Positions 7,993 through 15,981 are shown, numbered from the stretch's first letter. The stretch: DNA of 31,340 nucleotides from an uncultured Clostridia bacterium (GCA_948857205.1 CAQPRV010000055.1:1-31340), one strand, 5' to 3'. Notes: generated from the sequence alone by a model not told the origin. Program-made: numbers and translations.

Positions 7993-8790
7993 ATGATTAG
8001 TTTTGAAAAAATACAAGACTTTAATTATGAAGGTCAACGATTATTATTTGAAAAGGCAGAAAGGTTTGATTATGATAGATTTACGATATTATTTCTTAAA
8101 GAATTTGATGATGATTATCTAAATTTAGCAATAAATATAAAAGCGAAAAATAAAAAGGAATTTGACGAGGATTTTATAAAAATCAAAAAAATAATGAATA
8201 AGAATAAAAGAAAGGCATCAATATTTATTAATAATGAGGATTTGTTAACCACAATAGACTTTAAGTCAAAAGGTCTTGAAGTTTCAGACAATAGTGTATG
8301 GCTAATGAAGGATAAATTAAAAAAGATTGTTATATCTGAGACAAAGATACCTATAGATATTTCAATATTAAGCAAAGAAGAAGAAAAAGATTATTCTAAA
8401 ATAGTTGAAAGAGGATTTTTTAGAAATAGTAAAGAAGATCCTTATGATGGATTATCTGAAAGTGTAATTGAAGCAATAAATAGAAGTTGTTACATGAATA
8501 ATAAATTTACTACAGAACATTATGTTGCTAAATATCAAAAGAAAATAGTTGGAACAATTACTATTATGTATGAAAAAGAAATTGCTTATATATACAATGT
8601 TACAACAGATATAAATTATAGGAAAATGGGAATATGTAAAAAGTTAATGTTTCATATATTTAAAAGATTAACAGAAGTTGGAATAGATGTAGTAGTATTA
8701 CAAACAGAAGAAGGATTTTATCCAGAAAAGATTTATAAAAGCATGGGATTTAAAGAATTATTTAAAGGTGTAAAATTTACAGAGAAATAG
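7993..8790 (+). CDS. GNAT-family N-acetyltransferase
   Basis: 265 residues behind GAGGAG. The C-terminal half carries the acetyl-CoA-binding core: a beta strand (HYVAKYQKKIVGTITIMYE), then YIYNVTTDINYRKMGICKKL, where RKMGIC corresponds to the Q/R-x-x-G-x-G/A pyrophosphate loop, and finally YPEKIYKSMGFKELFKG, the usual 'Y..GF' end of the domain. The N-terminal 120 residues are more variable and may be a degenerate second GNAT repeat. The substrate cannot be told. It follows the doubtful small ORF, and a hairpin lies downstream. Confidence 0.75.
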   Translation: MISFEKIQDFNYEGQRLLFEKAERFDYDRFTILFLKEFDDDYLNLAINIKAKNKKEFDEDFIKIKKIMNKNKRKASIFINNEDLLTTIDFKSKGLEVSDNSVWLMKDKLKKIVISETKIPIDISILSKEEEKDYSKIVERGFFRNSKEDPYDGLSESVIEAINRSCYMNNKFTTEHYVAKYQKKIVGTITIMYEKEIAYIYNVTTDINYRKMGICKKLMFHIFKRLTEVGIDVVVLQTEEGFYPEKIYKSMGFKELFKGVKFTEK

Positions 8791-8903
8791 ATAAAATACT
8801 TTTAATGTATTAGAATTGAATATAGAAGGTAAAACAAATAAAGAAAAATATATTGAAAATTTTATAACTTAAATTTGGATTTTATTTCTATGAGCGATAA
8901 ACA

Positions 8904-8962
8904 AGTTGGAATTAAAGGGTTATAATAAAAATAGAGTTCTAATATAACCCTTTAATTGACAA
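8904..8962. repeat. Inverted repeat/hairpin ending in AAAGGGTTATA ... TATAACCCTTT
   Basis: AATTAAAGGGTTAT (8910-8923) and ATAACCCTTTAATT (8944-8957) pair perfectly over 14 bases, and AGTTG/CAACT extends the stem after a small bulge. It lies between the GNAT gene and the convergent minus-strand gene, so it could terminate both. The 12-mer ATATAACCCTTT and most of its partner recur at the ends of the 17181-17310 element, suggesting a repeat family. The preceding stretch 8800-8880 has short coding-like remnants but no intact ORF. Confidence 0.5.
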
Positions 8963-8996
8963 CTTCAGGTTAGAAAAAAATAATAAATTTATTTAG

Positions 8997-9425
8997 TTAA
9001 AGATATTTTTTTAATCTTTCTACACTATTTTCTTGAAATTTAACAAATTCATTTAAAATATTTTTAGTTTCCTTATCTATATTAGTATAATTATTTAAGA
9101 GTTTTACTCCTTTTATAATTCCCATATTAGTACCTTTAATCATCATCTCAGAAATTTTAGAGTCACTTTTATCATCTAAAGTATTAAATTCTACACTCAT
9201 CCATCCCATAGCTTTTTGCATAGGATTTAAGTCTTCTGGGAAGCTCCCATATTTTGTTAATTGATTATTTACTTTATTTAGAATTTCATTATATTTATTA
9301 TATTCAAATTCTAAATCTTCTTTAAACTGAGAGTCTTGAAGTTTTTCTGATATATTTGAAATTGAATCCATTCCCATTTTTATTCCTTTGTTTACTTCAT
9401 CTAAAACATATTTTGAATCTTCCAT
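8997..9425 (-). CDS. Small all-helical protein, ferritin-like (DUF2383-like) fold suspected
   Basis: 142 residues, start ATG at 9425 (minus) with GGAGG just before it. The sequence is predicted almost wholly helical, in four stretches (KYVLDEVNKGIKMGMDSISN; LEFEYNKYNEILNKVNNQL; MIKGTNMGIIKGVKLLNNY; KNILNEFVKFQENSVERLKK), which fits a four-helix bundle such as ferritin-like DUF2383 proteins of Firmicutes. No clear di-iron ligand set is visible. It is divergent from dps across 109 bases, which suggests a link with iron or stress. The fold is an inference from the pattern. Confidence 0.5.
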   Translation of the reverse strand: MEDSKYVLDEVNKGIKMGMDSISNISEKLQDSQFKEDLEFEYNKYNEILNKVNNQLTKYGSFPEDLNPMQKAMGWMSVEFNTLDDKSDSKISEMMIKGTNMGIIKGVKLLNNYTNIDKETKNILNEFVKFQENSVERLKKYL

Positions 9426-9469
9426 ATTTAAACCTCCATATTTTTAGTATGTTCAAGAAATATAAAAAA

Positions 9470-9483
9470 TATTATGAATAATA
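9470..9483. promoter_or_regulatory. Palindrome between dps and its divergent neighbour, possible operator
   Basis: TATTATGAATAATA is an exact 14-base inverted repeat in the shared intergenic region. Dps genes in Firmicutes are often controlled by PerR or Fur, whose boxes are AT-rich inverted repeats, but this does not match the PerR consensus closely. Low confidence in such AT-rich DNA. Confidence 0.25.
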
Positions 9484-9534
9484 ATAATCTTTTAGGGAAA
9501 AATATTAAAAAAGGTATTAAAGGAGAAATTAAAA

Positions 9535-9981
9535 ATGGACAATATTATTACTGAATTAAATATTTTTTTATCTGATTTAAATGTTTTTTATAGAAAGTTA
9601 CAAAATTATCATTGGAATATTATTGGCCCTCATTTTTTTGTACTTCATGTTAAACTTGAGGAATATTATGATGAAATAAGTACTCAAATTGATGAAATTG
9701 CAGAACATATTTTAATGCTTGGAAAACAACCTTTGGGAACTATGAACGATTATTTGAAAAACACATGTATTATTGAAGCTAAAAATGAAAAAGTTAAAGA
9801 TAATATAGCTTTAGATAATGTAATAATGGATTATGAAACTTTATTAAAAAAGGTAAATAATTTAAAGAGAATGTCAGATGAGCAAAGTTTATATGTAACT
9901 TCTAGTTTAATGGACAATTTTATTACAAGTTATACAAAGCATTTGTGGATGTTGAAGCAAACAAAGGAAACTAATAATTAA
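9535..9981 (+). CDS. dps: Dps-family ferritin-like DNA-protection/iron-storage protein
   Basis: 148 residues behind AAAGGAG. Dps dodecamers oxidise and store iron and protect DNA from peroxide. The inter-subunit ferroxidase ligands are visible with exact family spacing: His26 in NYHWNI, His38, Asp53 and Glu57 (IDEIAEH). The helix GKQPLGTMNDYL and the C-terminal MLKQTKE tail are also typical. No long basic N-terminal extension is present, so it may store iron rather than bind DNA directly. A good terminator follows. Confidence 0.92.
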   Translation: MDNIITELNIFLSDLNVFYRKLQNYHWNIIGPHFFVLHVKLEEYYDEISTQIDEIAEHILMLGKQPLGTMNDYLKNTCIIEAKNEKVKDNIALDNVIMDYETLLKKVNNLKRMSDEQSLYVTSSLMDNFITSYTKHLWMLKQTKETNN

Positions 9982-9986
9982 TATAA

Positions 9987-10016
9987 AAAGCTGTGTAAGG
10001 GTTTACACAGTTTTTT
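9987..10016 (+). terminator. Rho-independent terminator after dps
   Basis: CTGTGTAA (9991-9998) and TTTACACAG (10002-10010) form a GC-containing stem with a tiny loop, followed by six T. It starts ten bases after the dps stop codon. Confidence 0.85.
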
Positions 10017-10092
10017 ATATTAATACAACAGGCATATAGTTTAACTAAAAGGACTGAATAATAACAAAATTCACAGAAAATTCACATTATTT

Positions 10093-10119
10093 TTAGCAAA
10101 GGGTATTGACAAGTGCTAA
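10093..10119. promoter_or_regulatory. CIRCE operator, upstream copy (HrcA binding site)
   Basis: TTAGCAAAG (10093-10101), nine bases, AAGTGCTAA (10111-10119). The CIRCE consensus is TTAGCACTC-N9-GAGTGCTAA. The right half matches 8 of 9 bases and the left half keeps TTAGCA. It overlaps the TTGACA -35 box, so HrcA bound here should exclude RNA polymerase. Confidence 0.75.
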
Positions 10120-10132
10120 AAACAGGTATAAT
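10106..10132 (+). promoter_or_regulatory. Promoter of the hrcA-dnaK-dnaJ operon
   Basis: TTGACA at 10106-10111 and TATAAT at 10127-10132 with a short 15-base spacer (TAATAT at 10129-10134 would give 17). Its -35 lies inside the first CIRCE and the transcript would begin just before the second, so both operators can block it. Confidence 0.7.
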
Positions 10133-10142
10133 ATATAGAAAG

Positions 10143-10169
10143 TTAGCAAACAATGGTAAAGAGTGCTAA
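10143..10169. promoter_or_regulatory. CIRCE operator, downstream copy
   Basis: TTAGCAAAC (10143-10151), nine bases, GAGTGCTAA (10161-10169). The right half is perfect consensus and the left half again deviates after TTAGCA. It is exactly 50 bases downstream of the first copy and lies in the transcribed leader of hrcA, covering the ATG at 10153 that could be mistaken for the start codon. Confidence 0.85.
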
Positions 10170-10203
10170 AAAACTAACAATTAAAACTAAAGAGGTGAAA
10201 AAA

Positions 10204-11208
10204 TTGTTAGACGATAGAAAAAAGAAAGTACTACAAGCAATAGTAGAAGAATATATTAACACAGCAGAGCCAGTAAGTTCAAATGCCCTAACAAAACATG
10301 AAAACTTAGAATGTAGTAGTGCAACAATAAGAAACGAAATGGCAGACTTAGAAAAAGCTGGATTTTTAGACAAAACACACACATCAAGTGGAAGAATACC
10401 ATCAGAAAAAGGATATAGATACTATGTAGATGAATTACTAAATGACAAAGACATAAGTATAGAAGAAATAAAATATATAAGTTCAAAATTGGAAACAAAA
10501 GTAAACGAAATAGAAGACCTAACAAAAATAACTGCAAACACAATATCAGAAGTAACACATTATACAACAGTATCAATCGGACCAAAAACAACAAGTCAAT
10601 TAATAGAAGACATCAAATTTGTATTACTAGGAACAAGAATGATGATGGCAGTAATACTAACAGACACAGGCTTAGTAAAAGAAACAATAATCAAATTTGA
10701 CGAAGACGTAAATCATAAACAAATAGAAACCATGAATTACATGTTCAATAACAAATTAAAAGGTCAACCAATAGAAACAATAGATAGACCATTAGAGGAA
10801 TACCTATATGACGAAATGACCTATAGTATAAATGTAATAAAGCCAGTAATAGAGCAACTAAAAAAAGTACTAGAAGAAAGTCAAATACACTTAGAGGGAA
10901 CAAATAAATCTTTTGATTTACCAGAATTTAATAGTTTAGAGGTTGCAAAAAACTTCATAAATATATTAGACACAAAAGAAGTAGTAGCAGATATGTTAAA
11001 TTCAGGATTTGCAGAAGATATAAACATATATATAGGTGAAGAAAATGAAAAAGAAGAACTAAAAGACTTCAGCGTAATAACCTTCAAACATAAAGTGAAT
11101 GGAAAAGACTTAGGAACAATAGGAATAATAGGACCAAAAAGAATGGACTATTCAAAAGTAGTATCAGTAATGAAATACATTAATAAAAAACTAAAAGATA
11201 TGAAATAA
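10204..11208 (+). CDS. hrcA: Heat-inducible transcription repressor HrcA
   Basis: I start at TTG 10204: AGAGGTGA precedes it and the product then begins MLDDRKKKVLQAIVEEYI, as HrcA proteins do. The longer frame from ATG 10153 would lie inside the CIRCE operator. The protein has 334 residues. The N-terminal winged helix contains EPVSSNAL and SSATIRNEMADLEKAGFLDKTHTSSGRIPSEKGYR-type motifs; the C-terminal GAF-like domain includes GTIGIIGPKRMDYSKV. HrcA binds CIRCE as a dimer and is kept active by the GroEL chaperonin, so its own operon is autoregulated through the two sites upstream. First gene of the dnaK operon; grpE follows after 18 bases. Confidence 0.95.
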   Translation: MLDDRKKKVLQAIVEEYINTAEPVSSNALTKHENLECSSATIRNEMADLEKAGFLDKTHTSSGRIPSEKGYRYYVDELLNDKDISIEEIKYISSKLETKVNEIEDLTKITANTISEVTHYTTVSIGPKTTSQLIEDIKFVLLGTRMMMAVILTDTGLVKETIIKFDEDVNHKQIETMNYMFNNKLKGQPIETIDRPLEEYLYDEMTYSINVIKPVIEQLKKVLEESQIHLEGTNKSFDLPEFNSLEVAKNFINILDTKEVVADMLNSGFAEDINIYIGEENEKEELKDFSVITFKHKVNGKDLGTIGIIGPKRMDYSKVVSVMKYINKKLKDMK

Positions 11209-11226
11209 AAGAAAGAGAGGGATAAA

Positions 11227-11739
11227 ATGTCAGAAAACGATAACCAAGAAAAAGAAGAAAAATTAGAAAATCAAACAGAGGTAAAAGAAGAAGAAAAAAA
11301 AATAAAAGAAGTAGTACCAAAACAAGAATATGATGAACTTGAAGACAGATATAAAAGAATATTAGCAGAATTCGAAAACTTTAAAAAAAGAAGCGGAAAA
11401 GAAAGAGAAGGCTTATACAATACAATACTATCAGACGTAATAGAAGTAATACTGCCAGTTTTAGATAATTTAGAAAATGCATCAAAAATACAAACAGAAG
11501 ACACAGAATATAAAAAAGGTATAGAACTTGTATTAAAACAATTTAAAGACGTATTAACATCAAAAGGAGTAACAGAAATAAAAACAATAGGAGAAACCTT
11601 TGACCCAGAATTACATGAAGCAGTCAGCAGTATACAAGATGAAAACTTAGGAGTACAAGAAATAGCTCAAGAATATAGAAAAGGATATAAAATAGGTAAC
11701 AGAGTAATAAGACATAGCATGGTAGTAGTTGCCAATTAA
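11227..11739 (+). CDS. grpE: Nucleotide exchange factor GrpE
   Basis: 170 residues behind AGAGAGGG. GrpE releases ADP from DnaK. The acidic, charged N-terminus (about 1-40) and long coiled coil (EYDELEDRYKRILAEFENFK) are followed by the C-terminal beta domain ending TFDPELHEAVSSI ... GYKIGNRVIRHSMVVVAN, the strongest family signature. Standard length and operon position after hrcA. Confidence 0.95.
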   Translation: MSENDNQEKEEKLENQTEVKEEEKKIKEVVPKQEYDELEDRYKRILAEFENFKKRSGKEREGLYNTILSDVIEVILPVLDNLENASKIQTEDTEYKKGIELVLKQFKDVLTSKGVTEIKTIGETFDPELHEAVSSIQDENLGVQEIAQEYRKGYKIGNRVIRHSMVVVAN

Positions 11740-11755
11740 AAAAAGAAGGAATATT

Positions 11756-12337
11756 ATGAAACAAGAAATAGAAAGAAAATATACTATAAAACAATTTCCA
11801 GAAGAACTTAAAATAAACAAAATACTTGAAATAGAGCAAGTATATCTTTATAGAGATAACTTTACAAATTTAAGAGTAAGAAAAATAATAAAACCAAAAG
11901 AAGGAACAAGACAATTTATATACACTGTAAAAACTAAGGGAGATATTGAGTACACAAATAATAATCCAATAGCAAGAAAATATGAAATAGAAAATGAAAT
12001 TACAGAAGAAGAATATAACAAATTAAAGAAAACAAAAATAAGTAATGTAATAAAAAAAACAAGACTAATAATACCTATTGAACAAGAATTAAAAGTAGAA
12101 ATAGATATATATTATGAATATTTAGAAGGACTCTTAACAGCAGAAGTAGAATTCCCAAACCTTGAAATGGCAAATACTTTTAAAAAGCCAAATTGGTTAG
12201 GAGAAGAATTAGGATATAAAGAATTTTCAAATAGAAGATTAGCAGAAATGACAAAAGAAGAATTTTTAAGCAAAGTTACAGAAGAATTTATGAATACAAA
12301 TAAAAAAGTAATAGAACAAATTCATAAAAAGCTTTAA
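11756..12337 (+). CDS. CYTH-domain protein (triphosphate-tunnel family)
   Basis: 193 residues from ATG 11756, chosen because AGAAGGA lies just upstream; a TTG at 11729 inside grpE is in the same frame but has no site. MKQEIERKY carries the N-terminal ExExK signature of CYTH proteins (adenylate cyclase CyaB/thiamine triphosphatase superfamily). Alternating charged strands follow (NLRVRKI, YTVKTKG, KYEIENEI, LKVEIDIYYEYLEGLLTAEVEF), ending FSNRRLAEM. Members hydrolyse inorganic triphosphate or thiamine triphosphate, or make cAMP; which one cannot be told. Its place between grpE and dnaK is unusual and would make it heat-inducible with the operon. Confidence 0.85.
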   Translation: MKQEIERKYTIKQFPEELKINKILEIEQVYLYRDNFTNLRVRKIIKPKEGTRQFIYTVKTKGDIEYTNNNPIARKYEIENEITEEEYNKLKKTKISNVIKKTRLIIPIEQELKVEIDIYYEYLEGLLTAEVEFPNLEMANTFKKPNWLGEELGYKEFSNRRLAEMTKEEFLSKVTEEFMNTNKKVIEQIHKKL

Positions 12338-12356
12338 AGAGTTATTAAATTTAAAT

Positions 12357-12468
12357 AAGTGATGATTTTGGGGATGGAGGAAAAAATCATCACTTAGAAA
12401 AAAGATATAAATTTAAGTATAAATAAATTATAATAAGGATGATTTTTTCCTCCGTCCCCAAAATCATC
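12357..12468. repeat. 31-base inverted repeat pair between the CYTH gene and dnaK (REPIN-like or leader structure)
   Basis: Copy 1 at 12361-12391 and copy 2 at 12438-12468 are reverse complements with one mismatch, separated by 46 AT-rich bases. Each copy is itself a hairpin, because it begins GATGATTTT and ends AAAATCATC; copy 1 is extended by AAGT/ACTT. Two inverted small palindromes carrying a GGGGAT/CGG-GGAGG core resemble REP pairs (REPINs) mobilised by RAYT transposases. In RNA the two copies could also fold into one long stem. No RAYT gene is present in the window. Confidence 0.6.
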
Positions 12469-12478
12469 AAAAGGGAGG
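12448..12478 (+). promoter_or_regulatory. Possible anti-Shine-Dalgarno pairing ahead of dnaK
   Basis: TCCTCC within copy 2 of the inverted repeat (about 12448-12453) is exactly complementary to GGAGGA of the dnaK ribosome site (about 12474-12479), with a loop of about 20 bases. The same CCTCC can instead pair with GGAGG of copy 1. The two folds are mutually exclusive, so the leader could switch dnaK translation. This is seen as base complementarity only; no function has been shown. Confidence 0.35.
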
Positions 12479-12486
12479 ATATTTAA

Positions 12487-14334
12487 ATGGGAAAAATAAT
12501 AGGAATTGACTTAGGAACAACAAATTCGTGTGTAGCAGTTATGGAAGGTGGAGAGCCAGTAGTTATACCAAATGCAGAAGGTAATAGAACTACTCCATCA
12601 GTAGTTGCTTTTTCTAAAAATGGAGAAAGACTAGTAGGTCAAATTGCAAAACGTCAAGCAGTTACAAATCCAGATAATACTGTTATTTCAATCAAAAGAA
12701 AAATGGGAACAGCTGATAAAGTTAGTATTGAAGGAGATAAATTTACGCCACAAGAAATTTCAGCTATGGTTTTACAAAAACTAAAATCAGATGCAGAAAA
12801 TTATTTAGGACAAAAAGTAACTCAAGCAGTTATTACAGTACCAGCTTATTTTAATGATAGTCAAAGACAAGCAACAAAAGATGCTGGTAAAATTGCAGGT
12901 CTAGAAGTTCTAAGAATTATAAATGAACCAACAGCAGCAGCACTTGCTTATGGAATGGATAAGGAACAAGATCAAAAAATATTAATTTACGATTTAGGTG
13001 GAGGAACTTTTGATGTTTCTATATTAGATATTGGTGATGGAGTATTTGAGGTTCTATCTACAAGTGGTAATACACACTTAGGAGGAGATGACTTTGATAA
13101 TGCAATTATTGAGTATCTAGTTGATGAATTTAAAAAATCAAATGGAATAGATTTAAAAACAGATAAAATGGCAATGCAAAGATTAAAAGAAGCAGCAGAA
13201 AAAGCAAAAATTGAATTATCAGGTGTACAACAAACACAAATTAATTTACCATTTATCACAGCGGATGCAACAGGACCAAAACATTTAGATATAACTTTAA
13301 CAAAATCTAAATTTGAAGAATTAATTCATGATTTAGTTGAAGCAACTGCTGGACCAGTTAACCAAGCTTTAAAAGATGCAGGATTATCTTCAAGTGATAT
13401 TCATAAAGTATTGTTAGTTGGAGGATCTACAAGAGTACCAGCTGTACAAGAAGTTGTAAAAAGAATTACAGGTAAAGAACCAGATAAAGGAATTAACCCA
13501 GATGAATGTGTTGCAATTGGAGTAGCTATACAAGGTGGTGTTTTATCAGGAGATGTTAAAGATTTAGTATTATTAGATGTTACACCATTATCATTAGGAA
13601 TTGAGACATATGGAGGAGTATTTACAAAATTAATTGAGAGAAATACAACAATACCAACTAAAAAATCACAAATATTCTCTACAGCAGCAGATGGTCAAAC
13701 ATCAGTAGAAGTTCACGTTTTACAAGGTGAAAGAGAAATGGCAACTTATAATAAAACTCTAGGAAGATTCCAATTAACAGGAATTCCAGCTGCACCAAGA
13801 GGTATACCACAAATTGAAGTTACTTTTGATATAGATGCAAATGGTATTGTGCATGTATCAGCAAAAGATATGGCAACAGGAAATAGTCAAGATGTATCAA
13901 TTACTGCTTCAACAAACTTAACAGATGAAGATATAGATAAAGCTGTAAAAGATGCAGAAGCACATGCAGAAGAAGATAAAAAGAAAAAAGAAGAAATTGA
14001 AGTTAAAAATAATGCAGAAAGTTTAATATACAATAGTGAGAAAACTTTATCAGATTTAGGAGATAAAATTAGTGGTGAAGAAAAAGCAAAAGTTGAAACA
14101 GAAATAGATAACACTAAAAAAGCTCTTGAAACTAACGATACTGAAAAAATAAAAGAAGCAACAGAGAAGTTGACAAAAGTATTTTATGATATGTCAGAAC
14201 AACTTTATAAAAATGCAAATCCAAATGGAGCACAAGGAGCAGATGCAAATGCTTCAGCTGGAGAAGGACCAAAGACAGATGAAAACGGAAATGTATATGA
14301 TGCAGACTATAAAGTAGAAGATGACAATAAATAA
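12487..14334 (+). CDS. dnaK: Chaperone DnaK (Hsp70)
   Basis: 615 residues, standard length. The ATPase domain begins GKIIGIDLGTTNSCVAVMEG, with VTVPAYFNDSQRQATKDAG, DLGGGTFDVSIL and VGGSTRVPAVQ; the interdomain linker is KDLVLLDVTPLSLG. The substrate domain and helical lid follow, and the C-terminus ends with a Gly/Asn/Ala-rich stretch and DADYKVEDDNK, close to the EEVD-like acidic tails of bacterial DnaK. GGGAGG precedes ATG 12487. It works with DnaJ and GrpE from the same operon. It contains no CGG codon; Arg is AGA or CGT. Confidence 0.98.
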   Translation: MGKIIGIDLGTTNSCVAVMEGGEPVVIPNAEGNRTTPSVVAFSKNGERLVGQIAKRQAVTNPDNTVISIKRKMGTADKVSIEGDKFTPQEISAMVLQKLKSDAENYLGQKVTQAVITVPAYFNDSQRQATKDAGKIAGLEVLRIINEPTAAALAYGMDKEQDQKILIYDLGGGTFDVSILDIGDGVFEVLSTSGNTHLGGDDFDNAIIEYLVDEFKKSNGIDLKTDKMAMQRLKEAAEKAKIELSGVQQTQINLPFITADATGPKHLDITLTKSKFEELIHDLVEATAGPVNQALKDAGLSSSDIHKVLLVGGSTRVPAVQEVVKRITGKEPDKGINPDECVAIGVAIQGGVLSGDVKDLVLLDVTPLSLGIETYGGVFTKLIERNTTIPTKKSQIFSTAADGQTSVEVHVLQGEREMATYNKTLGRFQLTGIPAAPRGIPQIEVTFDIDANGIVHVSAKDMATGNSQDVSITASTNLTDEDIDKAVKDAEAHAEEDKKKKEEIEVKNNAESLIYNSEKTLSDLGDKISGEEKAKVETEIDNTKKALETNDTEKIKEATEKLTKVFYDMSEQLYKNANPNGAQGADANASAGEGPKTDENGNVYDADYKVEDDNK

Positions 14335-14348
14335 TTAAAAGCTTAAAT

Positions 14349-14376
14349 GCAGGCAGGAAGAATATTACCTGCCTGT
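14349..14376 (+). terminator. GC-rich hairpin between dnaK and the MazG-like gene
   Basis: CAGGCAGG (14350-14357) and CCTGCCTG (14368-14375) form an eight-base perfect stem, remarkable in this AT-rich DNA. No T-run follows, so it is more likely an RNA-stabilising or processing hairpin at the end of the dnaK message, or a weak attenuator that sets the dnaK:dnaJ ratio. Confidence 0.5.
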
Positions 14377-14429
14377 AAATCAATGTATATAAGTGTAGTA
14401 TATAAATATAGAAAAAATAGGAGAAAGAA

Positions 14430-14804
14430 ATGTCAGAAAAAGATTTAAGTATATCAGAAATGAAAGAAATGCAATTAGAATTATATGAACAAAATAAAGA
14501 AAAATGGAACGATATGAATCCTCAAGCTGCAAAAAGTCATATGTTATATATGATTGAAGAATTAGGAGAATGTGTTTCTATAATAAAGAAAAAAGGAATA
14601 AATCAGATTATGCAAAACAAAGAAGTTAGAGGAAGATTTTTAGAAGAAATAACTGATGTACAAAATTATTATATTGAGATTTTAAATAGATTAGAAATTA
14701 CTCCAGAAGAATATTCTAAAGCTTATATCGACAAGCACAGAGTAAATATGAAAAGAAATTATGAAAAAGATAATAAAGAAAAGTATAACAAAAAGACATT
14801 TTAA
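14430..14804 (+). CDS. MazG-like nucleotide pyrophosphohydrolase
   Basis: 124 residues behind AGGAGAAAG. All-helical, with the metal-binding pattern of the MazG/dUTPase-like superfamily: MIEELGECVSII provides the ExxE pair and FLEEITDVQNYYIEI the downstream ExxD pair. Such enzymes hydrolyse (d)NTPs to monophosphates for pool cleaning. It lies between dnaK and dnaJ, 12 bases before dnaJ, so it should be co-expressed with the chaperones. The substrate is unknown. Confidence 0.7.
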   Translation: MSEKDLSISEMKEMQLELYEQNKEKWNDMNPQAAKSHMLYMIEELGECVSIIKKKGINQIMQNKEVRGRFLEEITDVQNYYIEILNRLEITPEEYSKAYIDKHRVNMKRNYEKDNKEKYNKKTF

Positions 14805-14816
14805 TAGGAGGATAAT

Positions 14817-15981
14817 ATGGCAAGCAAGAGAGATTATTATGAAGTATTAGGTGTAAGTAAAAATGCAACAGATGATGAGTTAAAAAAGGCTTATCGTAAG
14901 CTTGCAAAAAAATATCACCCAGATGCAAACCCAGATAATAAAGCAGAGGCAGAGAAAAAATTTAAAGAAGTAAATGAAGCATATGAAACATTATCTGACT
15001 CACAAAAAAGAAAGATGTATGACCAATTTGGACCAGATGGACCACAAGGTTTTGGGGGAAATGGAGGACCTTTTGGAGGTCAAAATGGTTACTATTCTTA
15101 CAGTACCTCTGGTTTTGATGGATTTGGCGATTTTGGTGATTTAGGAGACATTTTTTCTTCATTTTTTGGTGGAGGTTTTGGGGGTAAAACTTCAAGACGT
15201 CAAAATGGACCTAGAAAAGGTTCAGATTTAAATGTACATATAGATATAACACTTGAACAAGCATTTTTAGGTGTAGAAAAGGAAATTGTAATAACAAGAG
15301 ATGACGAATGTGAAACATGTCATGGAACAGGTGCAAAACCTGGAACATCTCCAGTAAAATGTACAACTTGTAATGGAACTGGTCAGGTAAAACAGGTGCA
15401 AAATACAATACTTCGGTCAAATGCAAACTACTAGAACTTGTTCAGCATGTCATGGAACAGGTGAAATAATACAAGAACCTTGTGAAACATGTCATGGAAG
15501 AGGAAAAGTAAGAAAACAACCAAAAATAAAAGTAAAAATACCAGCAGGTATTGATGATAATCAAACAGTAGTATTAAGAGCAGAAGGTGAATCAGGCGAA
15601 AAGGGTGGACCAAAAGGAGACTTATATATTACTGTAAAAATTAAGAGACATAGCATTTATACTAGAAATGGAAATAATGTATTGTGTGATGTTCCAATTA
15701 CTATTACACAAGCAACTTTGGGCGCGGACTTAGAAATTCCAATGGTTGATGGAACTAAGGAAAAGTTTAAAATTCCAGATGGAACACAAACGGGTACTAA
15801 ATTTACTATTAGAAATAAGGGCTTTAGATCCATAAATTCTAGTTCTGTTGGAGATTTTATTTTCACTGTTATTGTTCAGACTCCAAAGAAATTAACTAAA
15901 GAACAGAGAGAGTTATTAGTTAAATTAGCAAATACTATGAATGAACAACCACCTATTAAGAAAAGGGGATTATTTGGATGA
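14817..15981 (+). CDS. dnaJ: Chaperone DnaJ, encoded in two frames joined by a +1 shift at CGG 15414
   Basis: Start ATG 14817 behind AGGAGG. Zero frame: J domain (HPD at residues 34-36, RDYYEVLGVSKNATDDELKK), Gly/Phe-rich linker (about 75-130), then zinc-finger motifs CETCHGTG and CTTCNGTG. At codon 200 the frame reads CGG and then meets TAG at 15432-15434, giving a 205-residue product. If the C at 15414 is skipped, GGT (Gly) follows and the reading continues GQMQTTRTC with zinc-finger motifs three and four (CSACHGTG, CETCHGRG) and the C-terminal substrate domain to 15981. The joined protein has about 387 residues, the normal DnaJ length. All four CxxCxGxG motifs are intact, so the second half is under selection. 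No ribosome site lies before the second half. Either +1 decoding at CGG or a one-base assembly error explains this; three other genes here show the identical arrangement. Confidence 0.93.
15414..15417 (+). other. CGGT +1 frameshift site in dnaJ
   Basis: Zero-frame CTT CGG TCA; shifted CTT (C) GGT CAA. The restored Gly stands where DnaJ proteins have the conserved Gly between zinc-finger motifs two and three (LGQ/FGQ). The zero-frame stop is five codons past the CGG. Confidence 0.75.

Noticed and set aside
10153..10203. HrcA starting at ATG 10153
   Set aside because: It lies inside the second CIRCE operator and lacks a ribosome site. TTG 10204 has AGAGGTGA and gives the usual N-terminus.
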